NCBI GenBank assembly: GCA_040754095.1
Contig: JBFMFO010000014.1
Span: forward strand, 1 to 64,000
DNA from: QYQD01 sp040754095
GTDB lineage: Bacteria > Desulfobacterota > QYQD01
DNA: 64,000 bases
Reading direction: 5' to 3'
Positions 1 through 8,473 of the stretch are shown in pieces; the stretch's first letter is position 1; each line of letters begins with the position of its first letter. The translations under genes and the position numbers were made by a program. The notes beneath the pieces are model-generated. The model did not search any database. It was not told the origin of the DNA and saw nothing but the letters and a program-made list of their open reading frames with translations.

Positions 1-231
1 TTCATGGCTATGCTCCTTTCTTTAAGTTGGTTTTTACCAACTGGCTATCGTTTGCAAAAAGGAGTATAGCCTTTTTAAAGCTTTCCCGTCCCCTCTGGAA
101 TATAGCAAGCTCTTTTCCAAAGAGGGGTAATATTCCTCCCCACCTTGAAAACGGATCAAAAGATCATCCCCTATTGAAAATGGGGGGACACACACCATTC
201 CCCCTTTGGAAAAGGGGGACTAAGGGGGATT
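1..231. repeat. Intergenic region with G/C-run hairpin repeats
   Basis: No gene is supported here. Two imperfect hairpins are visible. One at about 90-126 pairs CCCCTCTGGAA with TTCC..AGAGGGG. One at about 199-235 is built on CCCCCTTTGGAAAAGGGGG. The second motif recurs at 15042-15087, so it is a dispersed repeat. It lies directly 3' of the tandem usp gene and could double as its terminator. The short reading frames crossing this region are low-complexity and not convincing. Confidence 0.6.
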
Positions 232-1116
232 TTACGGCACCAACAGCGTCGGAAGCTCAGATGCCTCAGCTATGCGGTGTGAGACACTACCGACAAAAAA
301 CTCCTTAACGCGATCTTTTCCTGTCGTCCCCAGTACGGTCATGGTGGAGTTCAACTCCCGGGAAAGTCGTATAATCTCTCCGGCAGTACGCCCGGCGGTC
401 AGATGGGGTTCGGCCTTGATCCCCGCTTTTTTCAGGGCCGCGCAGTATTTGTCCAGCCTTACCTTACTCTCCTTTTCGATACGGTTCAGTTCACTCTTAT
501 CGAGACTCTTGGATATCTTAACCCCAATGATGTGGGCCACATCCACCTTATCCACGGCGCCCTTCAGGGTTGTGATAAATTCAAGGGCATTCTGTGAAGG
601 CTTCGACCAGTCGGTAGCAAACAACGGCCTCTGGAACGGGTGTTCATTAACACGCCTTACACATTGCCCCTCCATATCACAATGAACCATATATTTGCTT
701 ATGAGGACCGGGATGGCCGTACTCCGGCGCAACAGGTCCAGGGTATGCGATCCTACATAGACTTTTTCCACGGCGGTCCGCTTTTTCCGACCGGCTACAA
801 TCAGGTTGACCTTCTCCTTTTCAGCAATTCTGACTAGCTTTGAAACCGGCTCACCGACCTCGATGCGGATTTTACTGTCCATCCCTGCCTTGGACAGGGC
901 CTCCTGCCAGTCTTCAAACCGGATCCGAGCCTGCTCCCTGAGGCGCTCCTCTTCATCCTTCATGTACCCCCCGTAAGGCACAAAGGCCACTTCCTCACGT
1001 GGAATTATGTAGGTAAGGATTACCTCCTTAAGCCCGGCCGCCTTTAAATCCAGAAGAGACTCCAGGGCGTCAAAGGCCAATTCCCTGAATTTAGTCGCAA
1101 ACAGAACCTTTTTCAT
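232..1116 (-). CDS. Tandem universal stress protein (two UspA domains)
   Basis: The protein of about 294 residues contains two UspA domains in tandem, a cytoplasmic nucleotide-binding alpha/beta fold used in stress and energy-limitation responses. The first domain starts with KKVLFATKF and ends near the VGSHTLDLL segment. The second starts near RPLFATDWS and ends with GTTGKDRVKEFFVGSVS, which resembles the G-x2-G-x9-G-S ATP-binding signature. I chose the ATG at 1116 because the domain begins there; the upstream ATG at 1170 would overlap the antiporter gene. It is the last gene of the rnf-led operon, 11 bp after the antiporter stop. The ligand and target are unknown. Confidence 0.85.
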   Translation of the reverse strand: MKKVLFATKFRELAFDALESLLDLKAAGLKEVILTYIIPREEVAFVPYGGYMKDEEERLREQARIRFEDWQEALSKAGMDSKIRIEVGEPVSKLVRIAEKEKVNLIVAGRKKRTAVEKVYVGSHTLDLLRRSTAIPVLISKYMVHCDMEGQCVRRVNEHPFQRPLFATDWSKPSQNALEFITTLKGAVDKVDVAHIIGVKISKSLDKSELNRIEKESKVRLDKYCAALKKAGIKAEPHLTAGRTAGEIIRLSRELNSTMTVLGTTGKDRVKEFFVGSVSHRIAEASELPTLLVP

Positions 1117-1127
1117 ACAGCCCTCCC

Positions 1128-2573
1128 TTACATGAAGAAGATAAAGGTTACAGCTACAAAGGTCGTACAAAGCACGGGAATGGAATACTTGACCATATAT
1201 CCGAAGAAACTCGGCATGGGTGTACCAGCCTCCTCTGCGATAGATCTTACCATAAAGTTCGGGGCATTGCCAATATAAGTGTTGGCCCCCATGAAAACCG
1301 CCCCGCAGGAAATGGCCTTTAGATAGATGGCATTCTCGGCAATAAGTTTCGGCACTGCCTGGGCCTCCGGCATACCCGGGTAGTAACTGCCGAGCGCCGT
1401 GCTGAAGAAGGTCAAATAGGTCGGGGCATTGTCCAGAAAGCTGGAGAGGATGCCTGAGGCCCAGAAATAGTGGACCGGTTCCTTTACCGCCTCGATAAGG
1501 AAGGCCAGTTGTCCCTTGGTTCCTGCCTTAAGGATCAGCAGACAAGGAACCATGCTGACGAATATACCGGCAAAGAGGTAAGCCACCTCCAGGATCGGGG
1601 CCCATGTAAAGTCATTGTCTTCCCTTACCTTTCTGGAGGTAGTTACCAGCGAGAGCGCCCCCATAACGATCAGGATACCATCCCGTACCAGGTCAGCCAC
1701 CGCCCGGTGAATACCAAACATGTTGATTGATCCCATGTCCACCAGGCCGCTCATCAGGACCGCACCCACGATCCCGGCCAGGAAAAGGAAATTCAATGCC
1801 CCATCTAACCCAAAAGGCTCTTTGACGCCCTCATCCACAGGTGCGGTTATCCCTTCCTTTTTGTACATATAGGTGTCAACCACGAAATATATCCCCAGGA
1901 CTATAGCGGCTACGGTCAGCATATGCGGCAATATATTAAAGGTCCAGGTGAAAGGGACTCCGTGCAGGAACCCGAGGAAGAGCGGCGGGTCGCCGAGCGG
2001 GGTTAAGGCCCCCCCGACATTAGCCACCAGGAAGATAAAGAATACGACCATGAAGCTCCGGTTCTTGCGGTAGTTATTGGCGCGGAGGAACGGCCGTATC
2101 ATAAGCATGGCCGCTCCCGTAGTACCCATCCACGAGGCCAGCGCCGTGCCTATGATGAGCATGACCGTATTTACTACCGGCGTGCCCCTTAGCGAACCTC
2201 TGAGGAGGATGCCCCCTGAGACGGTAAACAGTGACCAGAGCAGGATAATAAAGGGCACATAATCCGCCACTATTACATGCACAAATTCATACAGGGCCGT
2301 ACCCGTATAGGCAATAAGCATAGGGATCGCCACCAATACCGCCCAGAAAGCGGAGACCTTGCCGAAGTGATGATGCCAGAACTTGGGCAGGAAAAGCGGC
2401 ATAAGGGCGATGGACAAAAGCATGCCCGCAAATGGTATGGCGCTATAAAGAGGCAGCACCTCTCCTAAATTAATCCCGCCATGCCCGTGCCCGGCCTCAG
2501 AGGCCAGCGCAACCGATGGAAACACGGTTAGACATATCAGCAAAAAAAGCGACGACAACTTCCCTCGAGTCAT
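1128..2573 (-). CDS. Sodium:proton antiporter-like membrane protein (NhaD/CitMHS-type)
   Basis: A polytopic membrane protein of about 481 residues with an N-terminal signal-like segment, a His-rich stretch (HGHGG) and many hydrophobic helices. The TPLGDPPLFLGFL segment is typical of the ion-transporter superfamily that includes NhaD and ArsB, in particular the branch annotated as sodium:proton antiporter or putative citrate transporter. I prefer the ATG at 2573, because GGAGGAG lies 7 nt upstream, over the ATG at 2579, which the same Shine-Dalgarno sequence almost touches. It is in the rnf operon, so a role in Na+ or H+ homeostasis linked to Rnf ion pumping is a reasonable inference. Substrate specificity is not proven by sequence. 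Confidence 0.8.
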   Translation of the reverse strand: MTRGKLSSLFLLICLTVFPSVALASEAGHGHGGINLGEVLPLYSAIPFAGMLLSIALMPLFLPKFWHHHFGKVSAFWAVLVAIPMLIAYTGTALYEFVHVIVADYVPFIILLWSLFTVSGGILLRGSLRGTPVVNTVMLIIGTALASWMGTTGAAMLMIRPFLRANNYRKNRSFMVVFFIFLVANVGGALTPLGDPPLFLGFLHGVPFTWTFNILPHMLTVAAIVLGIYFVVDTYMYKKEGITAPVDEGVKEPFGLDGALNFLFLAGIVGAVLMSGLVDMGSINMFGIHRAVADLVRDGILIVMGALSLVTTSRKVREDNDFTWAPILEVAYLFAGIFVSMVPCLLILKAGTKGQLAFLIEAVKEPVHYFWASGILSSFLDNAPTYLTFFSTALGSYYPGMPEAQAVPKLIAENAIYLKAISCGAVFMGANTYIGNAPNFMVRSIAEEAGTPMPSFFGYMVKYSIPVLCTTFVAVTFIFFM

Positions 2574-2619
2574 AAGCATTCTCCTCCAGTATCCTCTGCA
2601 GAATCTTATGGCCTTACAG

Positions 2620-3054
2620 CTAAGCCACTACCTTTGTAATTATTGGATTGTAGGACTGATCTCCGGTATATTTGATGTGGGCATAATATCTTATGCCAAT
2701 GAAGGTAAGCGCCACGAACAAAAGACTAAAAACGGCCCCTGAAATATCCTTATCGCCCAAGAACTGCGTGTAATAACCTATCAGCGCCCCGGTCACCAGA
2801 CCGACCAGAGGAACAAGGTATAAGATAAAAGATGCCTTTACTTCCCCCTCCACCTTGAGTGAGACGCGCACCCTCTCACCCTTGGAGGCCCCTACGCTGT
2901 TTAATGCCGTAAGCACCATCTCACCTTCACCAAACAACCCACACGTCTTATGGCTTGAGCAACTGTCACAGGCCGGACTGCACTTGATCCTGACCTTGGC
3001 CTGGTTGCCTTCGATGGCGATTACTTCCCCTTCTTCTTCGCGAATACGAGACAT
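2620..3054 (-). CDS. RseC/MucC-family positive regulator, Rnf-associated
   Basis: The 144-residue protein matches the RseC/MucC family in layout. A cytoplasmic N-terminal domain carries four clustered cysteines (C-x4-C-x2-C-x5-C, in KCSPACDSCSSHKTCGLFG), and two transmembrane helices follow (about residues 75-92 and 103-122). In enterobacteria RseC acts with Rsx/Rnf in reducing SoxR. The cysteines could bind an Fe-S cluster. The gene sits in the rnf operon, 2 bp after usp, matching the common rseC-rnf association. Its exact role in anaerobes is unknown. Confidence 0.8.
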   Translation of the reverse strand: MSRIREEEGEVIAIEGNQAKVRIKCSPACDSCSSHKTCGLFGEGEMVLTALNSVGASKGERVRVSLKVEGEVKASFILYLVPLVGLVTGALIGYYTQFLGDKDISGAVFSLLFVALTFIGIRYYAHIKYTGDQSYNPIITKVVA

Positions 3055-3056
3055 TT

Positions 3057-3533
3057 TTAATCCACAACCCAGACCGTGCAGTTTCGTGCAAAGCTTACTA
3101 CCTTGTTCGAAATGCTGCCGAACATAAATTCCTTTATTGCGGAAACACCTCTTCGCCCGACGACAATGGCGCTGTATCTTCCTTCCTGGGCCTCAAGCAT
3201 AATATCCCGGGCTATGCCGATCTTCCTTACCTGGATCTTAATGCCTATTTTATCAGCCGGGATACCTGCTTCCTCCAGAACTTTCCTGGCTGAACCCGTA
3301 ATGGATTCCATCATCTTGCGCTTTTCTGCCGTAAGGCCCTTTAACTCACTTACCCGGCTCTGAAAAAGGGGAATCAGCGACGGTTCTTTTTCCAGCCCGG
3401 TGCCCGGCGCCTCCGGCAGAACACTAAAAAGGGTTATCTCCACGGCCTTTGGGTTCACGGTATCAGCCACATACCGGACCGCCTTCATGGAATATTCCGA
3501 CTCATCCATGGCTATCAATATCTTCTGAGACAT
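3057..3533 (-). CDS. Universal stress protein, single UspA domain
   Basis: The 158-residue protein starts SQKILIAMDESEYSMKAV, a typical UspA beta1-alpha1 start. It ends with VVGRRGVSAIKEFMFGSISNKV, matching the ATP-binding pattern G-x2-G-x9-G-S. It lies between rnfB (12 bp upstream) and the rseC-like gene (2 bp downstream) and is almost certainly co-transcribed. Coupling of Usp proteins to Rnf operons suggests a response to energy or redox state, but this is inference. Confidence 0.88.
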   Translation of the reverse strand: MSQKILIAMDESEYSMKAVRYVADTVNPKAVEITLFSVLPEAPGTGLEKEPSLIPLFQSRVSELKGLTAEKRKMMESITGSARKVLEEAGIPADKIGIKIQVRKIGIARDIMLEAQEGRYSAIVVGRRGVSAIKEFMFGSISNKVVSFARNCTVWVVD

Positions 3534-3544
3534 TCAACGCCTCC

Positions 3545-4351
3545 TTATACTACATTAAAAACCAGGCTCTGGATAATACCCGTCGGGCACTTCTCAAAAC
3601 ATTTTCCACAACCCGTGCATTTCGTGGCATCCACAACCGAAAGGAATTTTACCACCTCAACCGCCTTTTCCGGACACGCCTTTTTGCACAGGCCGCATCC
3701 CAGACAGCCAGCCTCACATATTTCCTTGACCAGCTTGCCGACATCATGCGAAGAGCACAGGCTGGCCGCTTTCTGCGATACCGGAACCACCTTAGGGATA
3801 TGCCGCGGGCATACCTTGACACACGTCCCGCAGGCCGTACACTTCTCATCATCTACCCTGGGCAGGCCATCTTCCCCCATGCTGAGCGCCCCAAACGGAC
3901 AATTGGCTACGCATGTGCCAAGCCCCAGGCACCCGTAACTGCAGGATTTATCACCGCCGGAGACCAGCATGGCCGCCCGGCAGTCATTAATACCTATGTA
4001 TCTGAACTTTCGTTCGGCCTTGCTATTGTCGCCTTTACAAAAAATCCGGGCCACCTCGCGTTCCGCCGCCGCAGCCGAAACACCCAACACGCCGGCCACC
4101 GCCTCCGCCACCGAGGCCCCACCGGCCTTGCAGGCATTAACCGGCGCCTTGCCTTCCACAATAGCCGCTGCACAGTCGCTGCATCCCGCATATCCGCAAC
4201 CGCCGCAGTTGGCGCCCGGCAACACGTCGGCTACCTGGGTAATGCGCGGGTCAACATAGACATAAAATACCTTACTGGCCACCCCGAGGATTACACTCAG
4301 TCCCAGTCCTAAAGCCCCCATTGCCCCTATTGCTATAACTATCGGTCCCAT
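3545..4351 (-). CDS. rnfB: Rnf complex ferredoxin subunit RnfB
   Basis: RnfB is the electron-input subunit of the membrane Rnf complex and takes electrons from reduced ferredoxin. The 268-residue protein has an N-terminal membrane anchor (about 5-28) and the RnfB Fe-S domain (GANCGGCGYAGCSDC followed by a distal Cys). Several ferredoxin-type [4Fe-4S] motifs follow: CVANCP, CTACGTCVKVCP, CLGCGLCKKACP and CTGCGKCFEKCP. It is shorter than clostridial RnfB forms that carry extra cluster repeats. It is the last rnf gene, 24 bp after rnfA, and is followed closely by usp. Confidence 0.95.
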   Translation of the reverse strand: MGPIVIAIGAMGALGLGLSVILGVASKVFYVYVDPRITQVADVLPGANCGGCGYAGCSDCAAAIVEGKAPVNACKAGGASVAEAVAGVLGVSAAAAEREVARIFCKGDNSKAERKFRYIGINDCRAAMLVSGGDKSCSYGCLGLGTCVANCPFGALSMGEDGLPRVDDEKCTACGTCVKVCPRHIPKVVPVSQKAASLCSSHDVGKLVKEICEAGCLGCGLCKKACPEKAVEVVKFLSVVDATKCTGCGKCFEKCPTGIIQSLVFNVV

Positions 4352-4375
4352 AGAAACCTCGCCCGTATTACAGAT

Positions 4376-4954
4376 TTAAGATACGCCAGCTAATCCGAAA
4401 AAAGAAAGCCCTATCATCCCGGCCGTAATCAGCCCAAGCGGCACCCCGTCCAACAGCTTCGGTATATTCGCAATCGCCATCCTTTCTCTGATTCCGGCCA
4501 TGATGACCATGGCCAGACTGAAGCCGAGCGCAGTGGCGATAGAATAAACCACTGTATGCATAAAATCATAGTCCTCCCGGATGTTTAAAACTGCCACCCC
4601 GAAAATCATACAGTTGGTGGTAATAAGCGGCAGGTAGATACCCAAGGCCCGGTAAAGCGCCGGTGATACCTTCTGGACCACCATCTCCACAAACTGGACC
4701 AACCCGGCGATGATCAGGATAAAGGCCAGGGTCTGGAGATATTCCAGCCCCAGAGTATCCAGTACCGCCTTCTGAAATATCCAGCAGAGAACCCCGGATA
4801 GGACGTTGACGAATATACAGGCGGCAGACATACCAAGGGCGCTGTCCATGGCCGTGGTAACGCCCAGGAAGGGACAGTTCCCGAGAAACCTTATCAGGAG
4901 GATGTTATTTATAATAATAGCTGAAAGTATAAACATAAACCAGCTTTGTTCCAT
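4376..4954 (-). CDS. rnfA: Rnf complex membrane subunit RnfA
   Basis: RnfA (NqrE homologue) is an integral membrane subunit with six predicted helices, paired pseudo-symmetrically with RnfE. The 192-residue protein keeps both conserved cysteines, Cys27 in the LGNCPFLG segment and Cys115 in the ITTNCMIFG segment. In Rnf/NQR structures these ligate the intramembrane Fe-S centre together with two residues of RnfE/NqrD. Both cysteines are normal TGC/TGT codons here, in contrast to RnfE. The gene starts 21 bp after rnfE. Confidence 0.95.
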   Translation of the reverse strand: MEQSWFMFILSAIIINNILLIRFLGNCPFLGVTTAMDSALGMSAACIFVNVLSGVLCWIFQKAVLDTLGLEYLQTLAFILIIAGLVQFVEMVVQKVSPALYRALGIYLPLITTNCMIFGVAVLNIREDYDFMHTVVYSIATALGFSLAMVIMAGIRERMAIANIPKLLDGVPLGLITAGMIGLSFFGLAGVS

Positions 4955-4975
4955 AACGCAAACTCTCCTTTCAGA

Positions 4976-5581
4976 TTACTTCTTGGCTTCCAGCTTTAAG
5001 GAAATAAAATTCATGATGCCGAGAAGCAGACCCAGCAAGGCAAACGCCCCCGGCGGTTTAAGGAGATACGGCATACCCGGATAACTCTCCGGCATAACCG
5101 GTATTCCGAACCAGGAACCCTTACCCAGTATCTCACGAATGGTCGATACCACAACTAATGATATGGTAAACCCTAATCCCATCCCCAATCCATCAGCTAG
5201 AGAGAGCCCGACCGGCTCTTTGCGGGCGAAGGCCTCCGCCCGTCCCAGGGGCACTCAGTTAACCACTATAAGTGGTATCCAGATGCCGAGCACCAGGAAA
5301 AGGGGATAGAAATAGGCCTGCATCACCAGCTCCACTATGATGACCGCGCTGGCGATAATGGCAATAAAGACCGCTATCCTCACCTTATCCGGTATAATTT
5401 TTCGCAGCAAGGAAACAAAGACGTTACCCATGGTGGTCACAAAAATGACCCCGGCCCCCAGGCCCACACCATTGACCACATCCGTAGTCACGGCCAGGGT
5501 CGAGCACAGGCCGAGAACGAAACGGAAGGGCGGAATCTCCTTCCAGAGGCCCTTGGTGAATTCGCTGACAATACGCGCCAT
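4976..5581 (-). CDS. rnfE: RnfE with in-frame TGA at the conserved cysteine (predicted selenoprotein)
   Basis: RnfE (NqrD homologue) is a six-helix membrane subunit. Read through, the gene gives 201 residues, a normal length. Residues 1-108 end in PLIVVN, codon 109 (5255-5257 on the plus strand) is TGA, and the frame continues as VPLGRAEAFARKEP to the end with no other lesion. In the family this segment reads N-C-x-x-L-G-R-A-E-A-F, so the TGA replaces the conserved second cysteine. The first, Cys26 in LGLCSTLA, is present. These cysteines help bind the intramembrane Fe-S centre. A hairpin starts 12 nt after the TGA, as in bacterial SECIS elements. Alternatives are a sequencing error, a nonsense mutation, or a split gene restarting at the adjacent GTG, which has no Shine-Dalgarno sequence. 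No sel genes are in the window. Confidence 0.85.
5223..5242 (-). promoter_or_regulatory. SECIS-like hairpin downstream of rnfE TGA
   Basis: On the minus strand a perfect 6-bp stem, CGGGCG with CGCCCG, closes an 8-nt loop, GAGGCCUU. The stem begins 12 nt and the loop 18 nt after the in-frame TGA. Bacterial SECIS elements are hairpins immediately 3' of the UGA, with the apical loop about 16-37 nt away and a G at the start of the loop; both conditions hold here. The same bases encode the conserved GRAEAFA motif, so a GC-rich Cys-type rnfE could form a similar stem by chance. Confidence 0.5.
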
Positions 5582-5602
5582 TTATACAAACCTCCTTAAA
5601 TT

Positions 5603-6190
5603 TTATACACCCAACTGGGGTTTATATTTCTTGTAAGTTTCCACACCGGCCTTTACCGCATTGCTTACACCGGTTGAGGATAGCGTCGCTCCACTCAGCC
5701 CCTGAACCTCACCTCCAAGGCTGAAATTAGCCGTCAAAGGCTTGTCCTTGAACTGGGCGCAGAAGGACGGATCATCCGCTACCCTGGTGCCGACACCCGG
5801 CGTCTCGGACTGAGAAGTAATAGCTATGCCATCCAACTTGTCAATCTCAGGGTTAACGGCCATCATTACGCCGATCTCGCCATGAAATCCGGTAGCGCTG
5901 GTTTCGAAGGCCACGTCGATAACCTTACCCGCCTTCTTGGCAAAAAAGAAGGTGGTTACCACGTCCTTACCCTTCTTGTCCTTACCGGTCACTATGTCCT
6001 TCCGGTCTGTGACGGGGTCATTATCATAACCGGTGAGCACCTTCTTCAAGGCAGGCTCCTTGATGAATTTTATCTGCTGATAGACAATTTGTTCCGCTGT
6101 AGCCAGTTTGACAAGCGACAACCCGCCTCCACAGACAGCGGCCACAAGCGTCAACACCACGATCATCTTGATAATTTCACGAACTTGCAC
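5603..6190 (-). CDS. rnfG: Rnf complex FMN-bearing subunit RnfG
   Basis: RnfG is a periplasm-facing subunit with one N-terminal transmembrane helix (about 7-27) and a covalently bound FMN. The 195-residue protein has the flavinylation motif SGAT at residues 166-169, with Thr169 the expected phosphoester-linked FMN site, and upstream conserved SETPGVGTRV. It overlaps the rnfD end by 14 bp, suggesting translational coupling, and precedes rnfE by 21 bp. Attaching FMN would need an ApbE transferase, which is not in this window. Confidence 0.95.
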   Translation of the reverse strand: MQVREIIKMIVVLTLVAAVCGGGLSLVKLATAEQIVYQQIKFIKEPALKKVLTGYDNDPVTDRKDIVTGKDKKGKDVVTTFFFAKKAGKVIDVAFETSATGFHGEIGVMMAVNPEIDKLDGIAITSQSETPGVGTRVADDPSFCAQFKDKPLTANFSLGGEVQGLSGATLSSTGVSNAVKAGVETYKKYKPQLGV

Positions 6191-7145
6191 TGGCTTTCAC
6201 CCTCCCGTAAACCCTCGGTTTGATATAATCTAAAAGCGGGGTTAATGTACTGGCCATAAAGACCGCGAAGTAGGCCCCATCCTCCCACTGGGACCAAGCC
6301 CGTATAACCACCACAAGTATTCCGCCAAGTACCCCGGACAGTACCATACCCACTGGGGTAACCGGCGAAGTAGTGGAATCGGTAGCCAGGAAAAAGGCTG
6401 CCAAAAGGCTGCCACCGGTCAGCAGATGGAAAAGCGGGCTGGCATACTTTTCGGCATCGGCCATCCATAAAATACCAGATAAGATGACGATACCCGCCAG
6501 AAAACCGGCCGGGATGTGCCAGGAAAAATTCCGCCTCAAGAGCAGGAAAAGCCCCCCTATCAGGAGGAGTATCTTGGAACCTTCCCCAACCGTACCGGCC
6601 ACCCTGCCGATGATAAGGTCTTTTAACGTAAAGTATTCCCAGAGGACCCCGACCCCTTCATCCCTTAATACCTGGAGCGGAGGTAGCTCGGTCATGATAT
6701 CACCAGCCGGCGGCGTCCAGGTGATCATGGCCTCCGGGTAAGAGATTTTTAAAGCAACGTAGGCTACCAGCACCCCATTAAATGGGTTACAACCCAACCC
6801 GCCGTAAATTTCTTTCCCGAGAAGGATCATAATCAAGGTGGCGATCACGATCATCCACCACGGCAGCGTGGGCGGAAGGATAGCAGCAAAAAGAAGGCCG
6901 CTTACCACCGCCGTCAGGTCATCAATAGTAACCCTTCGTCCCATCATCTTCTGTAAGATAGCCTGCCATGCCACAGCCGAAATTACGGAAACTGCCGCAA
7001 CCCGCACCGCACCCATACCATAAAAATATACCCCGGCGGCTATGGCCGGGATCAGGGCAATAATTACATTCAGCATCATCTTCCGCACGGAGTTGCCGCT
7101 ATGGATATGCGGCGTTGCGGATACAACAAGTTCTGGTGCTTTCAT
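6177..7145 (-). CDS. rnfD: Rnf complex FMN-bearing membrane subunit RnfD
   Basis: RnfD (NqrB homologue) is a polytopic membrane subunit with covalent FMN, central to ion translocation. The 322-residue protein shows about nine to ten hydrophobic helices, the conserved GGLGCNPFN motif (116-124), and the flavinylation segment TDSTTSPVTP (255-264), where a Thr carries FMN. Its ATG overlaps the rnfC stop in an ATGA arrangement, and its 3' end overlaps rnfG by 14 bp. Confidence 0.95.
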   Translation of the reverse strand: MKAPELVVSATPHIHSGNSVRKMMLNVIIALIPAIAAGVYFYGMGAVRVAAVSVISAVAWQAILQKMMGRRVTIDDLTAVVSGLLFAAILPPTLPWWMIVIATLIMILLGKEIYGGLGCNPFNGVLVAYVALKISYPEAMITWTPPAGDIMTELPPLQVLRDEGVGVLWEYFTLKDLIIGRVAGTVGEGSKILLLIGGLFLLLRRNFSWHIPAGFLAGIVILSGILWMADAEKYASPLFHLLTGGSLLAAFFLATDSTTSPVTPVGMVLSGVLGGILVVVIRAWSQWEDGAYFAVFMASTLTPLLDYIKPRVYGRVKASASS

Positions 7146-8437
7146 TCACTACTCCTTTGCGCCATAATTTGTGCCTTGCCGAATCTTATCCAGTGCACCA
7201 TCGGGATTTTCACCGGGCATAAATAAGCACAGCACCCACATTCAATACATGTAAAAATGTCATTGGCTTCCGCCTTTGAATACATCTCTTTTTCTGAAAA
7301 ACCGGATATTATAAACGGCATCAGCCCTACCGGACAGACCTCAACACATAACCCGCACTTGATGCAGACTGCCGAATCATATTTTGCGATCTCTTTCTCG
7401 TGCTGGACAAAGATGCCAAGCATCTCTTTGGTCACCGGCGTCTCGGTATTAGCGATGGCCGTGCCCATCATGGGGCCGCCCGCTATAACCTTGCCCATCC
7501 CCTCAATCGAGACACCACAGTGTCCCAGAACCTCTTTAACCGGCGTGCCTATCCTTACCTGGACATTTTTGGCGCCGGTCCCGTTGGTCCCGGTAACGGT
7601 TATGAACCTGTCCACCACCGGCTTTTTATCCGCCATAGCCCGGCCCACCGCCGCCACTGTCTCGACACTCAGGACTAGAGCGCCTATATCGGCCACGCAA
7701 TAGGCCTCTGTACAGGGGACCTCCTTACCCAGTATCGACTTTACCAGTAAGAGGTCAACAGCCTGGGGATATTTAGGATTCAACCCCACTACGGTAGCCG
7801 CGCCACCGCAGGCGGAACCGACAGCGGACATGGCCTGAGACGCGCCTTTATCGACGGCAACATACACTGATGCAGCGCCGATTATGCCTTTTATAGTGTC
7901 TATCCCGCAGGCCACTTCCTGAACCCTTTCAGACAACAGACGTGACCGGCTCGAGAGTACCGGCTCTATGTCCATGGCATTCACAATAAGGGCGTTAGCC
8001 CGGCGGGACTTTGCCTCGTTGAGCTTGGCTGCCAGCGGTGCCGGCTTCATATCAAAATCAATAATTCCCGCCTGTTGTATGGCGGCCATAGGATCTGCGC
8101 TGCCCTCCGGCGCCACCCACTCATCCTTGCCGTCGGATTCTATGAGCACAGCCGGGACGAATCCCCCTGAAAAATGGGGATAGGCCTTTATTACATCGGC
8201 TACCTTACCGGAAACCGTGGCATGGATAGACGCGCCTTCCGGACCTGCGCTTTCACCGATTACCTGTCCGACCTTGACCTCATCACCCTTTTTGACCTTG
8301 GCATTGCAAATTCCGCCGAGATCCTGCCTGAGAGGGATAGTTACAACACCGGAGGGGATGATACGTTCGAAGGGTTTGTTTGCGTTTGCGTCTGAAATAG
8401 ACAAGCAAATACCGCCAGAAAAGCTACCTGGGCTCAT
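7142..8437 (-). CDS. rnfC: Rnf complex subunit RnfC, with degenerate FMN/NADH-binding motifs
   Basis: RnfC normally binds NADH and FMN and carries two [4Fe-4S] clusters. The 431-residue protein keeps the barrel-sandwich N-terminus (HATVSGKV), the GGPMMG motif, and both cluster motifs, CIKCGLCVEVCP and CIECGCCAYLCP. The FMN/NADH site is altered: where RnfC normally reads about G-x-G-G-A-x-F-P-T, residues 124-139 read GIIDFDMKPAPLAAKL, and the usual NGAECEP is NAMDIEP (153-159). It begins the rnf operon, with AAGGAGAG about 9 nt before the ATG. I infer that it may not use NADH in the standard way. Identity as RnfC is secure from the cluster motifs and context. Confidence 0.92.
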   Translation of the reverse strand: MSPGSFSGGICLSISDANANKPFERIIPSGVVTIPLRQDLGGICNAKVKKGDEVKVGQVIGESAGPEGASIHATVSGKVADVIKAYPHFSGGFVPAVLIESDGKDEWVAPEGSADPMAAIQQAGIIDFDMKPAPLAAKLNEAKSRRANALIVNAMDIEPVLSSRSRLLSERVQEVACGIDTIKGIIGAASVYVAVDKGASQAMSAVGSACGGAATVVGLNPKYPQAVDLLLVKSILGKEVPCTEAYCVADIGALVLSVETVAAVGRAMADKKPVVDRFITVTGTNGTGAKNVQVRIGTPVKEVLGHCGVSIEGMGKVIAGGPMMGTAIANTETPVTKEMLGIFVQHEKEIAKYDSAVCIKCGLCVEVCPVGLMPFIISGFSEKEMYSKAEANDIFTCIECGCCAYLCPVKIPMVHWIRFGKAQIMAQRSSE

Positions 8438-8473
8438 ATTGGTTCACTCTCTCCTTCCAGCAAATTACGGGAT

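Noticed and set aside
27..308. 93-codon frame at the window start
   Set aside because: Its translation is low-complexity and runs through the CCCCTTTGGAAAAGGGG repeat.
3449..4312. 287-codon frame antisense to rnfB
   Set aside because: It is a shadow of the GC-rich, Cys-rich rnfB; no supported start or domain.
4976..5254. Separate gene starting at GTG directly after the rnfE TGA
   Set aside because: There is no Shine-Dalgarno sequence before it, and the two parts together make one normal-length RnfE; TGA recoding is simpler.
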